Below, one piece after another: positions 7,761-16,606 of a stretch of DNA of 17,965 nt (position 1 is its first letter; the number at the start of each line of letters is the position of its first letter). Origin of the DNA: Symbiobacteriaceae bacterium (GTDB taxonomy: Bacteria; Bacillota_E; Symbiobacteriia; Symbiobacteriales; Symbiobacteriaceae); contig DAHVXO010000344.1 of assembly GCA_027356675.1 (NCBI GenBank), positions 1 through 17,965 of the forward strand. Reading direction: 5' to 3'. The notes under the pieces are model-generated. The model saw only the letters and a program-made list of their open reading frames with translations, was not told where the DNA came from and did no database searches. A program made the position numbers and the translations under genes.

Positions 7761-8627
7761 TTACCCTTTCAGGGCTTCGGCGCCGCCGACGATTTCCGAG
7801 ATCTCACGTGTAATACTGGCCTGGCGGGCCCGGTTGTAAGCCAACGACAGCTTGCCGATCATTTCCTTGGCGTTGTCCGTGGCAGCGCCCATGGCGGTCA
7901 TGCGGGCACCGTGCTCGGACGCCTTGGACTCCAGGATGGCCTGAAAAAAGAGGGTCTCCACGAATCGGGGGATTAGCGAATCCAGAACGCCTTCGGCGGT
8001 CGGAACGTAAATGTAGTCCGATTCAGGGCCGTCGTCATTTCCGCCCGCCGGCGGTTCCACCGGCAGAAGCTGCACTTCGACCGGCCGCTGCATCACCGGG
8101 TTGATGAACTCTGTGTAGAACAGCCGGACCTCGTCAATCTGCTTCTCGGCATAGAGGGTGACCAGTTGGAGCACCATCTGCCGGGTGAGAGCGAAGCTGG
8201 GTTCTTCGCCGATGCCTGTGAACTCCAAGACCGAATTGATGCCACGGCGCTTGAAGTAGTCCCGGCCCTTGCGCCCAATCGAAACCAGCTTCAGCGGCCG
8301 GGGGTCGGCCTTCATGCTGTTGTGCGCCTTGCGGATGAGGTTGGCGTTGAATGATCCAGCCAGCCCCCGATCAGCCGTGATCACAACATAAGCGACAGTC
8401 GGAGTGCCGGGCCGCCGCTCGAGCAGCGGATGGTTGTCTGCGGCTCCGCCTTCCACCAGCCGGGCCAGCGTCTTAGCCAACTCCTTGGCGTACGGGCGGG
8501 CAGAAAGGACCTTCTCCTGCGCCCGGCGGAGCTTGGCCGCAGAGACCATTTTCATCGCCTTGGTGATCTGTTGCGTGTTTTTGACGGCCTTGATCCGGCG
8601 TTGGACAGCCTTCTTGTTTTCAGGCAA
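7761..8627 (-). CDS. atpG: ATP synthase F1 gamma subunit
   Basis: A 288-residue gamma subunit, the rotating shaft of F1. The N-terminal helix (RRIKAVKNTQQITKAMKMVSAAKLRRAQ) and the C-terminal helix (NRARQASITREISEIVGGAEAL) form the coiled coil that turns inside the alpha3beta3 ring; both are intact. The middle domain has the typical VVITADRGLAGSFN strand. The start is TTG with GGTGA six bases upstream, and the 15-base spacing to atpA indicates co-translation. Length is normal for the family. Confidence 0.97.
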   Translation of the reverse strand: MPENKKAVQRRIKAVKNTQQITKAMKMVSAAKLRRAQEKVLSARPYAKELAKTLARLVEGGAADNHPLLERRPGTPTVAYVVITADRGLAGSFNANLIRKAHNSMKADPRPLKLVSIGRKGRDYFKRRGINSVLEFTGIGEEPSFALTRQMVLQLVTLYAEKQIDEVRLFYTEFINPVMQRPVEVQLLPVEPPAGGNDDGPESDYIYVPTAEGVLDSLIPRFVETLFFQAILESKASEHGARMTAMGAATDNAKEMIGKLSLAYNRARQASITREISEIVGGAEALKG

Positions 8628-8642
8628 CTAAGCTCACCACCC

Positions 8643-10163
<1,521 letters not shown>

Positions 10164-10232
10164 CTACGTGTCACCCTCCTTGCATCCCCCGTGGGGCCCG
10201 CTACCCGAGCTGCCTCACCGGGGCTGATTTTC

Positions 10233-10781
10233 CTACTCAGACTTCGCTGACACCAGACGGTCGCGAATGCGGCGCAACCGGGTCTTGACTGACCCGTCCA
10301 TCAACTCGTCCCCGACCCGTACCACAAGGCCGCCAATCAACTCGGGGGCAACCTGTGTCTGGAACTGAACGCGCTTGCCGAACCGGGCCACGAGTTTGTT
10401 CTCCAGACCCTTCAGGACAGTGTTGTCCAGCGGCACAGCTGAACGGACCTCGACTTCAACGATGCCGCGGGCTTCGTTGGCCAGATCCAGGAATGCGCGG
10501 TATATTTCGGGGAAGTGGGCTTCACGGCGCTTGCGGACCACCAGGAGAATGAAGCTCATGGTGATGTCAGACACCTTGCCCTGGAACAATTTGCTCACGA
10601 GATCTCGCTTGGCGGCGGGCGCGATGAGCACGTCGTTCATGACCGCCCGGAGTGGAGGGTTTGCTTCAATCATGCTCACCACAAGGTGCAACTCCCGGTC
10701 CACCTGGTCGATTACGCCGCGTTCGGTGGCGATATCGAAAAGGGCACGGGAGTACCGGCGGGCCACTGCACGATTTAACAT
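10233..10781 (-). CDS. atpH: ATP synthase F1 delta subunit (OSCP)
   Basis: A 182-residue delta subunit, which clamps the top of the alpha3beta3 hexamer to the b-subunit stator. The N-terminal helical domain opens with ARRYSRALFDIATERG, and the C-terminal domain has VEVRSAVPLD and LIGGLVVRVGDELMDGSVKTRL, all characteristic. The ATG start overlaps the atpF stop by one base (TGATG), so translation is coupled. The stop is TAG. Confidence 0.97.
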   Translation of the reverse strand: MLNRAVARRYSRALFDIATERGVIDQVDRELHLVVSMIEANPPLRAVMNDVLIAPAAKRDLVSKLFQGKVSDITMSFILLVVRKRREAHFPEIYRAFLDLANEARGIVEVEVRSAVPLDNTVLKGLENKLVARFGKRVQFQTQVAPELIGGLVVRVGDELMDGSVKTRLRRIRDRLVSAKSE

Positions 10782-11308
10782 CAGTGCTTCCCTACCTCTG
10801 CAACGAAGCTCTCAGCTAGACGCTTTTGCTCCGCAGTATCGAGGTTCTTGTCGATCACTTTGCCGGCGATGGCGACCGCCATGGCGGCAACCTCTTCGCG
10901 CAATTCAGCAAGAGCCTTGGCCTTCTCCCGCTCGATGGTCTTGGTCGCGTTCTCCAGCAGCTCAGCGGCCCGGGCACGCGCCTCAGCCTCGATCTGCTCA
11001 CGGGCGGTGCTGGCCGTCCGGGTTGAACGCGCCATGATCTCCTGGGCCTCTTTGTGGGCCTCGCCGATCTTAAACTCGAACTCAGTGCGGAGGCGCTCGG
11101 CCTCAGTCCGGTCGAGAGCGGCCTTCTTCAGGGTCGTTTCAATATGCTCCTCGCGCGAAGCGATCGCGCCGAGCAGTGGCTTGTAAAGAAAATAATAGAG
11201 CGCACCCAAGAGGATCAGGAAGTTAATCGTTGTCCAGATGATCGTCGGCATATCTGGAAAGAGCTTGATCTCCTCCGAGGCCAAGCTCATGAGGAAGTTA
11301 ACGTCCAA
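10781..11308 (-). CDS. atpF: ATP synthase Fo subunit b
   Basis: A 175-residue peripheral stalk subunit. A single membrane helix (residues 22-42, PTIIWTTINFLILLGALYYF) is followed by the KPLLGAI turn and then a long charged coiled coil rich in Glu, Lys, Arg and Ala, which binds delta. Start is TTG with AGAGGGGGG eight bases upstream; an ATG six codons in is the alternative. Its stop overlaps the start of atpH. One copy of b is seen, so the stator is probably a homodimer. The gap to atpE is 68 bases and contains an inverted repeat. Confidence 0.96.
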   Translation of the reverse strand: MDVNFLMSLASEEIKLFPDMPTIIWTTINFLILLGALYYFLYKPLLGAIASREEHIETTLKKAALDRTEAERLRTEFEFKIGEAHKEAQEIMARSTRTASTAREQIEAEARARAAELLENATKTIEREKAKALAELREEVAAMAVAIAGKVIDKNLDTAEQKRLAESFVAEVGKH

Positions 11309-11334
11309 GAATTGTTCCCCCCCTCTCTAGATCA

Positions 11335-11369
11335 GGGGCGACCGTAGGTGACTAACCCGCGATCGCCCC
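11335..11369 (-). repeat. Inverted repeat between atpE and atpF
   Basis: A perfect 7-bp inverted repeat, GGGGCGA (11335-11341) and TCGCCCC (11363-11369), separated by 21 bases. It lies just after the atpE stop on the mRNA and has no T-run behind it. It could stabilise the upstream atpE message or weaken downstream expression, which would suit the high copy number of subunit c. Inference only. Confidence 0.45.
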
Positions 11370-11376
11370 CTCCGAG

Positions 11377-11622
11377 TTACTTCACGACAGCCGGGAAAAC
11401 GACGAGCAGCAGAATACCGATCAGTAGGCCGTAGATGGCGATGGCTTCCATAAGGGCCAGCGAAACGATGAGAGCGCCACGAATATCGTTGGCGGCCTCT
11501 GGCTGACGCCAAATGGCGTCCATGGCGGCGGCGGTAGCCTTACCCTGAGCACCGGTAGCGCCGATGGCTGCCAGGCCAATCGCGAGGGCAGCGGCGATAG
11601 CGATTACACCGAAAGCGTTCAT
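11377..11622 (-). CDS. atpE: ATP synthase Fo subunit c
   Basis: An 81-residue proteolipid that forms the rotating membrane ring. Two transmembrane helices flank the polar loop RQPEAA (residues 39-44). The ion-carrying carboxylate is E59 in ALMEAIAIYG. The residue after it is alanine rather than serine or threonine, which argues for proton rather than sodium coupling. The N-terminal glycine-rich helix (GLAAIGATGAQGKA) is typical. Start is ATG with a strong GGAGGGG site. The gene sits 191 bases after atpB, an unusually long gap, and is flanked by hairpins. Confidence 0.97.
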   Translation of the reverse strand: MNAFGVIAIAAALAIGLAAIGATGAQGKATAAAMDAIWRQPEAANDIRGALIVSLALMEAIAIYGLLIGILLLVVFPAVVK

Positions 11623-11716
11623 TGTACAGGTTCCCCTCCCTTCTCGAACAACGGAATGACAGAGACAAAAGTGTGGGCGGTCAGGCCCCTTTTAGTCAAT
11701 CCTCCCATAAGGGCAC

Positions 11717-11734
11717 GGAAGGCGTTGGCCTTCC
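11717..11734 (-). repeat. Hairpin in the atpB-atpE intergenic region
   Basis: A 7-bp stem GGAAGGC/GCCTTCC with loop GTTG, in the middle of the 191-base gap (11623-11813) before atpE. No T-run follows on the minus strand, so it is not a standard terminator. It may be an RNA stability or processing element. The rest of the gap shows a 58-codon open frame of doubtful value but no clear promoter. Confidence 0.45.
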
Positions 11735-11813
11735 CTAGAGGGGGAGGAAAGCTAAAACCATTAGCAGTAGGGTGCCAATCTGCCGTGCAGGCCACGTGCA
11801 GGCCAGCCAGGGA

Positions 11814-12596
11814 CTAGTGAGCGTGGACGACCTTGGTCTCGTGGGCGTGGCCGCCATGACTGTGGGCGTGCTCACGGGCTGCCTCCAGCACACCGCCGAT
11901 GTAGATCGCCGACAGGGTCGTGAACACGATCGCCTGGATGGCGCCGAACATGAGGCTGAGGCCCATGATCGGAATCGGGGCAAAGTAGGGTGCCATGAAC
12001 ACGATCACGGCCAGCAGGGTCTCCTCACCGAAGATGTTGCCGAAGAGACGAAGCGAGAGCGAGAAAGGCCGCACGAACTCTTCAAGGAGGGAGAGCGGTC
12101 CCAGGTGCAGGAGGTGCTTGATCCAGCCCCAGATACCGAGTTCCTTGATGGCGACGATTTGCACGGCCACGGCTACGATCACAGCCAGACCCAGCGTAGT
12201 ACCCCAGCGGCCGGTCGGCGCGAACAGCGAGTGAGGAGCCCCAATCGTCGGCACGATGCCCAGGTAATTCGAGAGCAAGATAAACAAGAACAAGGTGCCG
12301 AGCAACGGCATAAACTTGCGGGCATCCTTACGGCTTCCGATGAAGGAGGCGCACCAGCCCTCCAGAAAGTCGAACAGGAGTTCAAACGTACCCCGCAACT
12401 TTGTGTACTTTCCGTTGATCACGGCCCTGTTCACGATCAGCGCCATAATAATAAGGCCCGCGATAATAACCCACTCGGCGACAACGAGGTTGTCAATCGG
12501 CAGTCCGGGGATGTTGAACCAGACATACGGTTGGTGGAGTTCGAAGGTTTTCGTGGCGCCACCCTCGGAGGCCAGACTGAACAGGAAGTTGGTCAA
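11814..12596 (-). CDS. atpB: ATP synthase Fo subunit a
   Basis: A 260-residue subunit a, which forms the two half-channels for ions next to the c-ring. Five to six membrane helices are visible. The essential arginine is R183 in [12 protein letters not shown]. The C-terminal helix [16 protein letters not shown] is typical. After it comes an unusual tail (residues 243-260) with seven histidines in 18 residues. Start is TTG with GGGGGG about eight bases upstream; it overlaps the atpI stop (TTGA). The stop is TAG. Confidence 0.96.
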   Translation of the reverse strand: MTNFLFSLASEGGATKTFELHQPYVWFNIPGLPIDNLVVAEWVIIAGLIIMALIVNRAVINGKYTKLRGTFELLFDFLEGWCASFIGSRKDARKFMPLLGTLFLFILLSNYLGIVPTIGAPHSLFAPTGRWGTTLGLAVIVAVAVQIVAIKELGIWGWIKHLLHLGPLSLLEEFVRPFSLSLRLFGNIFGEETLLAVIVFMAPYFAPIPIMGLSLMFGAIQAIVFTTLSAIYIGGVLEAAREHAHSHGGHAHETKVVHAH

Positions 12597-12907
12597 TCAA
12601 ATTTCCCCCCTTTCCGCGTGTACACGATGAAGAGCGATATCTTAACCGCCACGGTAACACTAAAAGCGGCGGCAATGATAGCCCACTTATCCTTGACGAG
12701 ATAGCCGAAGGCGAAGAGCGCACCAACATCGAGTATATAGCGGAGGAAAAAAACGAGGCCGACGCCCCGAAGGGGCTCTACGCCCGCACGGCGGTTTGCC
12801 GCCATTTTACGGAACAGGATCCAGTTCTCGAGGAGGCCCAGGGCCGAACCGTATGCGATTCCGATCACTGCCAGCAGCACACGGGGTGCCCCCCAATCGG
12901 GGTTCAC
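12593..12907 (-). CDS. atpI: AtpI-like ATP synthase accessory membrane protein
   Basis: A 104-residue membrane protein with about four hydrophobic segments (for example [17 protein letters not shown] and [22 protein letters not shown]). AtpI proteins help assemble the c-ring; some AtpZ/AtpI pairs were proposed to carry Mg2+ or Ca2+. The role here is inferred mainly from size, topology and position in front of atpB. The GTG start overlaps the atpZ stop by four bases (GTGA), and its stop overlaps the atpB start. Confidence 0.82.
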   Translation of the reverse strand: MNPDWGAPRVLLAVIGIAYGSALGLLENWILFRKMAANRRAGVEPLRGVGLVFFLRYILDVGALFAFGYLVKDKWAIIAAAFSVTVAVKISLFIVYTRKGGKFD

Positions 12908-13155
12908 GGCTTTGGCTTGGACTTGCTCTCCGCCTTGCGGCGCCGCTCCACGAGGTTCAGGCGCTTGAACAGGCTGTTAAAGCCAATTGCCAGTCCGAGG
13001 CCAATGCCAGCGAGCAAGAACCAGGGATTGCTGTGAAAGCGGCCATCCATCCGGTATCCGATATAACCGAAGACGCCCACCGCAGCAAGCAATGTATAGC
13101 CAAAATCCATCGCTAGAAGGAAGTACGGCGACTTTTCCCGTGTTTTCGTGAACAC
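12904..13155 (-). CDS. atpZ: AtpZ/AtpI-family ATP synthase accessory protein
   Basis: An 83-residue protein with two membrane helices (residues 11-33 and 43-62) and a basic C-terminal tail rich in Lys and Arg. The motif GYRMDGRFHSNPWFLLAGIGLGLAIGF is typical of the AtpZ family (putative F0F1 ATPase subunit), with its conserved aspartate and glycines. The start is GTG with GGAGG 10 bases upstream. It is the first gene of the atp operon, under a strong promoter, and overlaps atpI by four bases. Confidence 0.85.
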   Translation of the reverse strand: MFTKTREKSPYFLLAMDFGYTLLAAVGVFGYIGYRMDGRFHSNPWFLLAGIGLGLAIGFNSLFKRLNLVERRRKAESKSKPKP

Positions 13156-13201
13156 TGGAGTTCAGCCTCCTCCGTGCGATTCCGCTCAACTCCCAAAGCG
13201 T

Positions 13202-13230
13202 ATTATACGAAAGCGGACCCTAAAAGACAA
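13202..13230 (-). promoter_or_regulatory. Sigma-A type promoter of the atp operon
   Basis: On the minus strand TTGTCT (13225-13230), a 17-base spacer, and a perfect TATAAT (13202-13207). Transcription would start near 13195, giving a leader of about 40 bases before the atpZ GTG. There is no clear terminator between wecB and this promoter, so some read-through from wecB is possible. Confidence 0.85.
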
Positions 13231-13339
13231 GGACAAATGGTCTCCAGGCAGGCAATGCGGGCATTCCAAGTTGTTAGGATCTCAATAACGCGAAAGCATC
13301 AATTCCTTAGTCACTATTCCTCAAGGGCACGATACGGTC

Positions 13340-14515
13340 TCAGGAATTGTTTTTTGTATCCATTGCTGAAAATTCAATCGGTTTTTTCTCTGAGAAACCC
13401 CACTTCCAGCCCAGGTAATCCGCAATGCGCTCACTCGCGCGGCCGTCGCCAAACGGGTTGCGCGCCTGCGCCATTCGCCGGTAAAGTTCGGTGTCGGACA
13501 ACAGGCGATCGCCGGCGTCGAACACCCCCTCATAACTGGTGCCGGACTTGATCACCACACCGGCCGCCACTGCCTCGGGACGCTCCGTCGTCTCACGCAT
13601 GAGGACCTGGGGAATCCCCATACACGGCGTCTCCTCCTGCAGGCCCCCGGAATCAGCCATGACGAGGTACGACCGTGCCATCAGGTGCAGCATGTCCGGG
13701 TGAGAGATGGGGTCGATCAGCTTGATCCGCGGATGATCGCCCAGAATCGGGAAGGCCATCTCCCGCACAGCCGGGTTGAGGTGAACCGGATAGATCAGCT
13801 GCGTATCGGTGTGCTTCTCGACCAGGTCCCGCAGCGCTGTAAACATATTGCGCATGGGCTGGCCCCAGTTCTCGCGCCGGTGGGCGGTCACTGCGATGAT
13901 GCGCTGGGCCGAGAAATCGAGGCCCTGCAGGTAGGGCTCTTCGAAGACATGCGGCTTGGCGATGGCGTCCAGGGTCGCATCCACGCCGGTCTGCCCAGTC
14001 ACGAAGATAGTGTCGGGGTTGACCTGCTCCCGCAGGAGGTTCTGCCGGGAGACCGCCGTGGGTGCAAAATGGATATCGGACATGATGCCGGCCATCCGCC
14101 GGTTCACCTCTTCGGGCCACGGGCTATTCTTGTCGAACGTGCGTAACCCCGCCTCGACATGGGCGAGCAGGACCTGATTGTAAAAGGCGGCAAGGGATCC
14201 GGCCGCGGTCGTATGGGTGTCTCCGTGGACCACGACCAGATCCGGCCGCTCACGCGCGACCACTTCATCCAGTTTGGACAGGGCATTTACCATGATTTGG
14301 GCCAGAGTCTGCCGGGCCTGCATGATCCCCAGGTCGTAATCAGGCCGAAAGTCGAAGGCGCGGAACACCATATCCAGTTGCTCTCGCTGCTGGCCTGTAC
14401 TCACAACAATGACCTCGAACCAGTCGGGCCGGTTCTTGAGCGCCTTCACCACCGGGGCCATCTTGGTCCCTTCGGGGCGCGTCCCAAACACGGTCATGAT
14501 CCTCCGACGCTGCAT
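13340..14515 (-). CDS. wecB: UDP-N-acetylglucosamine 2-epimerase (non-hydrolysing)
   Basis: A 391-residue GT-B fold enzyme interconverting UDP-GlcNAc and UDP-ManNAc in the cytosol, the ManNAc donor step for teichoic-acid linkage units and other envelope glycans. The active-site residues of the E. coli enzyme align: D99 (GDTHTT), E121 (AHVEAGLRT), E135 (WPEEVNR) and H212 (TAHRREN). The C-terminal half has DSGGLQEETPCMGIPQVLMRETTERPEA, the donor-binding signature. Length is normal plus a short polar tail. The start is ATG with GGAGG eight bases upstream. The gene lies between the tagO-like gene and the atp operon. In Bacillus the equivalent is mnaA. It has no obvious promoter of its own; transcription may leak through the tagO terminator. 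Confidence 0.96.
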   Translation of the reverse strand: MQRRRIMTVFGTRPEGTKMAPVVKALKNRPDWFEVIVVSTGQQREQLDMVFRAFDFRPDYDLGIMQARQTLAQIMVNALSKLDEVVARERPDLVVVHGDTHTTAAGSLAAFYNQVLLAHVEAGLRTFDKNSPWPEEVNRRMAGIMSDIHFAPTAVSRQNLLREQVNPDTIFVTGQTGVDATLDAIAKPHVFEEPYLQGLDFSAQRIIAVTAHRRENWGQPMRNMFTALRDLVEKHTDTQLIYPVHLNPAVREMAFPILGDHPRIKLIDPISHPDMLHLMARSYLVMADSGGLQEETPCMGIPQVLMRETTERPEAVAAGVVIKSGTSYEGVFDAGDRLLSDTELYRRMAQARNPFGDGRASERIADYLGWKWGFSEKKPIEFSAMDTKNNS

Positions 14516-14569
14516 TCGCGTGGCCTCCTACCGTCACGGCTTTCTCTGGCGGTGGCCAGACAAGAACCC

Positions 14570-14606
14570 AAAAAGAGGGTGGGAGGTAGGTCTACCTCTC
14601 ACCCTC
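14570..14606 (-). terminator. Intrinsic terminator of the tagO-like gene
   Basis: A 15-bp stem (14575-14589 with 14592-14606, one G-U pair, 2-base nominal loop) starts 13 bases after the tagO stop on the minus strand and is followed by TTTTT (14570-14574). This is a strong Rho-independent terminator, 55 bases before the wecB start. Confidence 0.9.
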
Positions 14607-14619
14607 CTTGTTCACCAAG

Positions 14620-15669
14620 CTATCGCCCGGCTACCTTCTGACTCTTGGGTTCAGAGACATCCAAAAGACCCATCCGACGCGCCCCGAGGACGATACCGAG
14701 CGTGACCATCCCAACGATGATCAGTGCCTGAGCGACCGAGACCTCCGTCACTGCAACCGCCGAGAGTCCCAACCATGCCGAGATGGCCCACATGACCAGC
14801 ACGGTGTTGCGATGGGACAGACCCAGACGCAGCAGCCGGTGGTGCAGGTGGTCCTTATCGGCCTCGCCGATGGAACGCCCAGTGGCTACCCGCCGAATGA
14901 TGGCGAAGGCGGTGTCGAAAATCGGGAGGGCCAGCGCCATCACGGGAACGACCACGCCGACCGTGACCGCACTCTTCAGCACGCCGTGAACCGAGACCGC
15001 AGCCAGGGTGTAACCCAGGAACATGGCCCCGGCGTCGCCCATGAAGATCTTGGCCGGGTTAAAGTTGTACCGCAGGAAGCCGATCGCAGCACCGGCCAAA
15101 GCGGCCGTCAGAACGATGGCGCTGGAGAAGTGATTCTGCAGCGATACCAGCAGCAACGTCAGCGCCGCGATGCTCGAGATGCCGGCTGCCAGCCCATCCA
15201 GCCCATCAATAAAGTTCACGACATTCACCAATGAGATGATCCAGAAGATCGTCAGCACGCCGCTCCAGGCGCCGAAGTGGATCCAGCGGTTACCCAGCGG
15301 GCTGTATATGTACTCGATCTTTACATCGAAAAGATACACCAGATAAGCTGCTGCAGCGATCTGACCCAAGAGCTTTACCTTGGGGGTCAGGCGGAACCGA
15401 TCATCGATGATGCCCAGCAGGACGATCAGCGCCCCGCCGGTCAGTATGCCGACCACCTTGGAGTCCCTGAAGCCACCGCCGGCCAGCACTGCGGTCAGGA
15501 AGGCAATGAAGATGGCCAGTCCGCCCAGGTAGGGCTTCGGCTCCGTGTGCATGCTGCGAGCGACCGGACGGTCCACAAACCCCGTGCGCAGAGCCAGCTT
15601 CCGCACGATCGGCGTCAGGATTAGTGATAGTGCAAGCGCTAGACCAAACACAAGGCTCGTGTTAACCAT
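14620..15669 (-). CDS. tagO: Undecaprenyl-phosphate GlcNAc-1-phosphate transferase (TagO/WecA type)
   Basis: A 349-residue polytopic membrane enzyme with about ten or eleven helices. It transfers a GlcNAc-1-phosphate-type sugar from its UDP donor to undecaprenyl phosphate, the first step of teichoic acid and related polymer synthesis. Key motifs are D89-D90 (GIIDDRFRLTPK), NFIDGLDGLAAG (152-163), GDAGAMFLGY (211-220) and the DHLHHRL motif near 273-279, which matches the HIHH motif of the family and separates it from MraY. The start is ATG 15669 with AGGAG 10 bases upstream. A longer frame from 15732 would add a charged segment without support. The leader is about 120 bases. With wecB it forms a likely UDP-ManNAc/GlcNAc module. 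The exact donor sugar is inferred. Confidence 0.93.
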   Translation of the reverse strand: MVNTSLVFGLALALSLILTPIVRKLALRTGFVDRPVARSMHTEPKPYLGGLAIFIAFLTAVLAGGGFRDSKVVGILTGGALIVLLGIIDDRFRLTPKVKLLGQIAAAAYLVYLFDVKIEYIYSPLGNRWIHFGAWSGVLTIFWIISLVNVVNFIDGLDGLAAGISSIAALTLLLVSLQNHFSSAIVLTAALAGAAIGFLRYNFNPAKIFMGDAGAMFLGYTLAAVSVHGVLKSAVTVGVVVPVMALALPIFDTAFAIIRRVATGRSIGEADKDHLHHRLLRLGLSHRNTVLVMWAISAWLGLSAVAVTEVSVAQALIIVGMVTLGIVLGARRMGLLDVSEPKSQKVAGR

Positions 15670-15799
15670 TACGTATTCACTCCTAGCTAAGCGGGACGCC
15701 CTCCCTGAGGAGACGGCCCGACTAAACGTCATCTCGTACTATATGACCCGCTAACGTTCGCGAGTCTCTAAACGTACACTGCGCGACAAAACCTCACCT

Positions 15800-15828
15800 A
15801 TTCTACTCCCGTTGTCCGAAAATGTCAA
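15800..15828 (-). promoter_or_regulatory. Sigma-A type promoter of the tagO-like gene
   Basis: On the minus strand TTGACA (15823-15828), a 17-base spacer and TAGAAT (15800-15805). The -35 hexamer overlaps the last codons of the MazG-like gene. Transcription would begin about 15793, leaving a leader of about 124 bases that contains an imperfect GC-rich stem near 15690-15717. Confidence 0.82.
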
Positions 15829-16139
15829 AGGTCGAGGTATCCTTTGTCAATCAACTTCTGGACGTGCTCCGCAACGACCGTCTCCACGTCGATATCATAT
15901 TGCTGCTCCAGTACGAACATCATAGTGATGGCGGTCTGTGCGACGTCCAGGAGTTCTCTGGCACAATCGTTGGCCAGCTCCTTGTGGTCACGGTTGCCAA
16001 TCTGGATGCCGCCGTAGCCGCGGAAGCGGGCAATGGCGGCGGCCAGTTCGCCGGTCTCTTCCATCAACTTGATGGCCGTCGATTCAATCGACGGCCGGAT
16101 GTTGTTCAGATGGGGCAAGGCGATGGTCTTCGTTTTCAC
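15825..16139 (-). CDS. MazG-like nucleoside triphosphate pyrophosphohydrolase
   Basis: A 104-residue all-alpha protein. It carries the MazG/dUTPase-superfamily metal-binding pattern: E27, E28 and E31 (MEETGELA) and then E62 and D65 (RELLDVAQT). Such enzymes hydrolyse NTPs or dNTPs to the monophosphate and pyrophosphate, often as house-cleaning. The single-domain length fits the short MazG-like group; full MazG has two such domains. The GTG start overlaps the stop of the deaminase gene by four bases, so both are made together, pointing to a role in (d)NTP pool control. The preferred nucleotide cannot be deduced. Confidence 0.85.
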   Translation of the reverse strand: MKTKTIALPHLNNIRPSIESTAIKLMEETGELAAAIARFRGYGGIQIGNRDHKELANDCARELLDVAQTAITMMFVLEQQYDIDVETVVAEHVQKLIDKGYLDL

Positions 16140-16573
16140 GGTCGAACCCCCTTGGGGTCAAAGCGCTCTAGCTCTACGCCGGCGTCGCGGACCATCTTCT
16201 GACCCAGCTCTTCGGTGTAAGCATCCTGGAAGACGATACGCTTGATCCCTGCGGCAATCAGCATCTTGCTGCAATGAACACAGGGGGCGCTTGTGACGTA
16301 GCAGGTAGAGCCTCGCAGGTCGATGCCATGGAGGGCGCCCTGGATGATGGCGTTCTGTTCGGCATGGATCGCCCGCACGCAGTGGTTGTCCAACATGAGA
16401 CAGCCCACATCGGTGCAATGGGGCTGTCCAGGCGTGGAGCCATTGTAGCCCGTAGTCAGAATCCGCTTGTCACGTACGAGGACGGCACCCACCGACCGGC
16501 GATTACACGTGGACCGCTTGGCCACTACCTGCGCAAGCTCCATAAAGTATTCGTCCCAACTCGGGCGTCTCAT
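16136..16573 (-). CDS. comEB: dCMP/CMP deaminase family protein (ComEB-like)
   Basis: About 145 residues of a zinc-dependent cytidine/deoxycytidylate deaminase fold, probably dCMP deaminase that makes dUMP for thymidylate synthesis. The active-site motifs are H70-A-E72 (HAEQNAI) and P97-C98-x-x-C101 (APCVHCSK). The GYNGSTPGQPHC segment and GCLMLDNHC are typical of dCMP deaminases such as ComEB of B. subtilis. I selected ATG at 16573, because the protein then begins MRRPSWDEYF like its relatives; TTG 16594 or GTG 16588 would lengthen it. The GGAGG upstream sits inside an inverted repeat (16589-16603). The gene is 33 bases after upp and overlaps the MazG-like gene. Confidence 0.92.
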   Translation of the reverse strand: MRRPSWDEYFMELAQVVAKRSTCNRRSVGAVLVRDKRILTTGYNGSTPGQPHCTDVGCLMLDNHCVRAIHAEQNAIIQGALHGIDLRGSTCYVTSAPCVHCSKMLIAAGIKRIVFQDAYTEELGQKMVRDAGVELERFDPKGVRP

Positions 16574-16588
16574 GAGGGTATGCCGCAC

Positions 16589-16603
16589 CTCCAAACTTTG
16601 GAG
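16589..16603 (-). promoter_or_regulatory. Inverted repeat covering the ribosome site of the deaminase gene
   Basis: On the minus strand CTCCAAA-G-TTTGGAG is a perfect inverted repeat just after the upp stop. The GGAG of the likely Shine-Dalgarno sequence is the right arm. A 6-bp hairpin with loop AGT could hide the site. Confidence 0.5.
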
Positions 16604-16606
16604 ACT

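Noticed and set aside
11772..12704. Plus-strand open frame of 310 codons antisense to atpB and atpI
   Set aside because: It is rich in His, Glu and Gln as a mirror of hydrophobic codons and runs across two real overlapping genes.
14516..14569. Promoter for wecB from TTGTCT on the minus strand
   Set aside because: No acceptable -10 at 16-18 bases; the segment instead forms a small TCTGGC/GCCAGA hairpin.
15670..15732. N-terminal extension of the tagO-like protein from 15732
   Set aside because: The added residues are charged and unlike the family; the ATG at 15669 has a good ribosome site and gives the typical first membrane helix.
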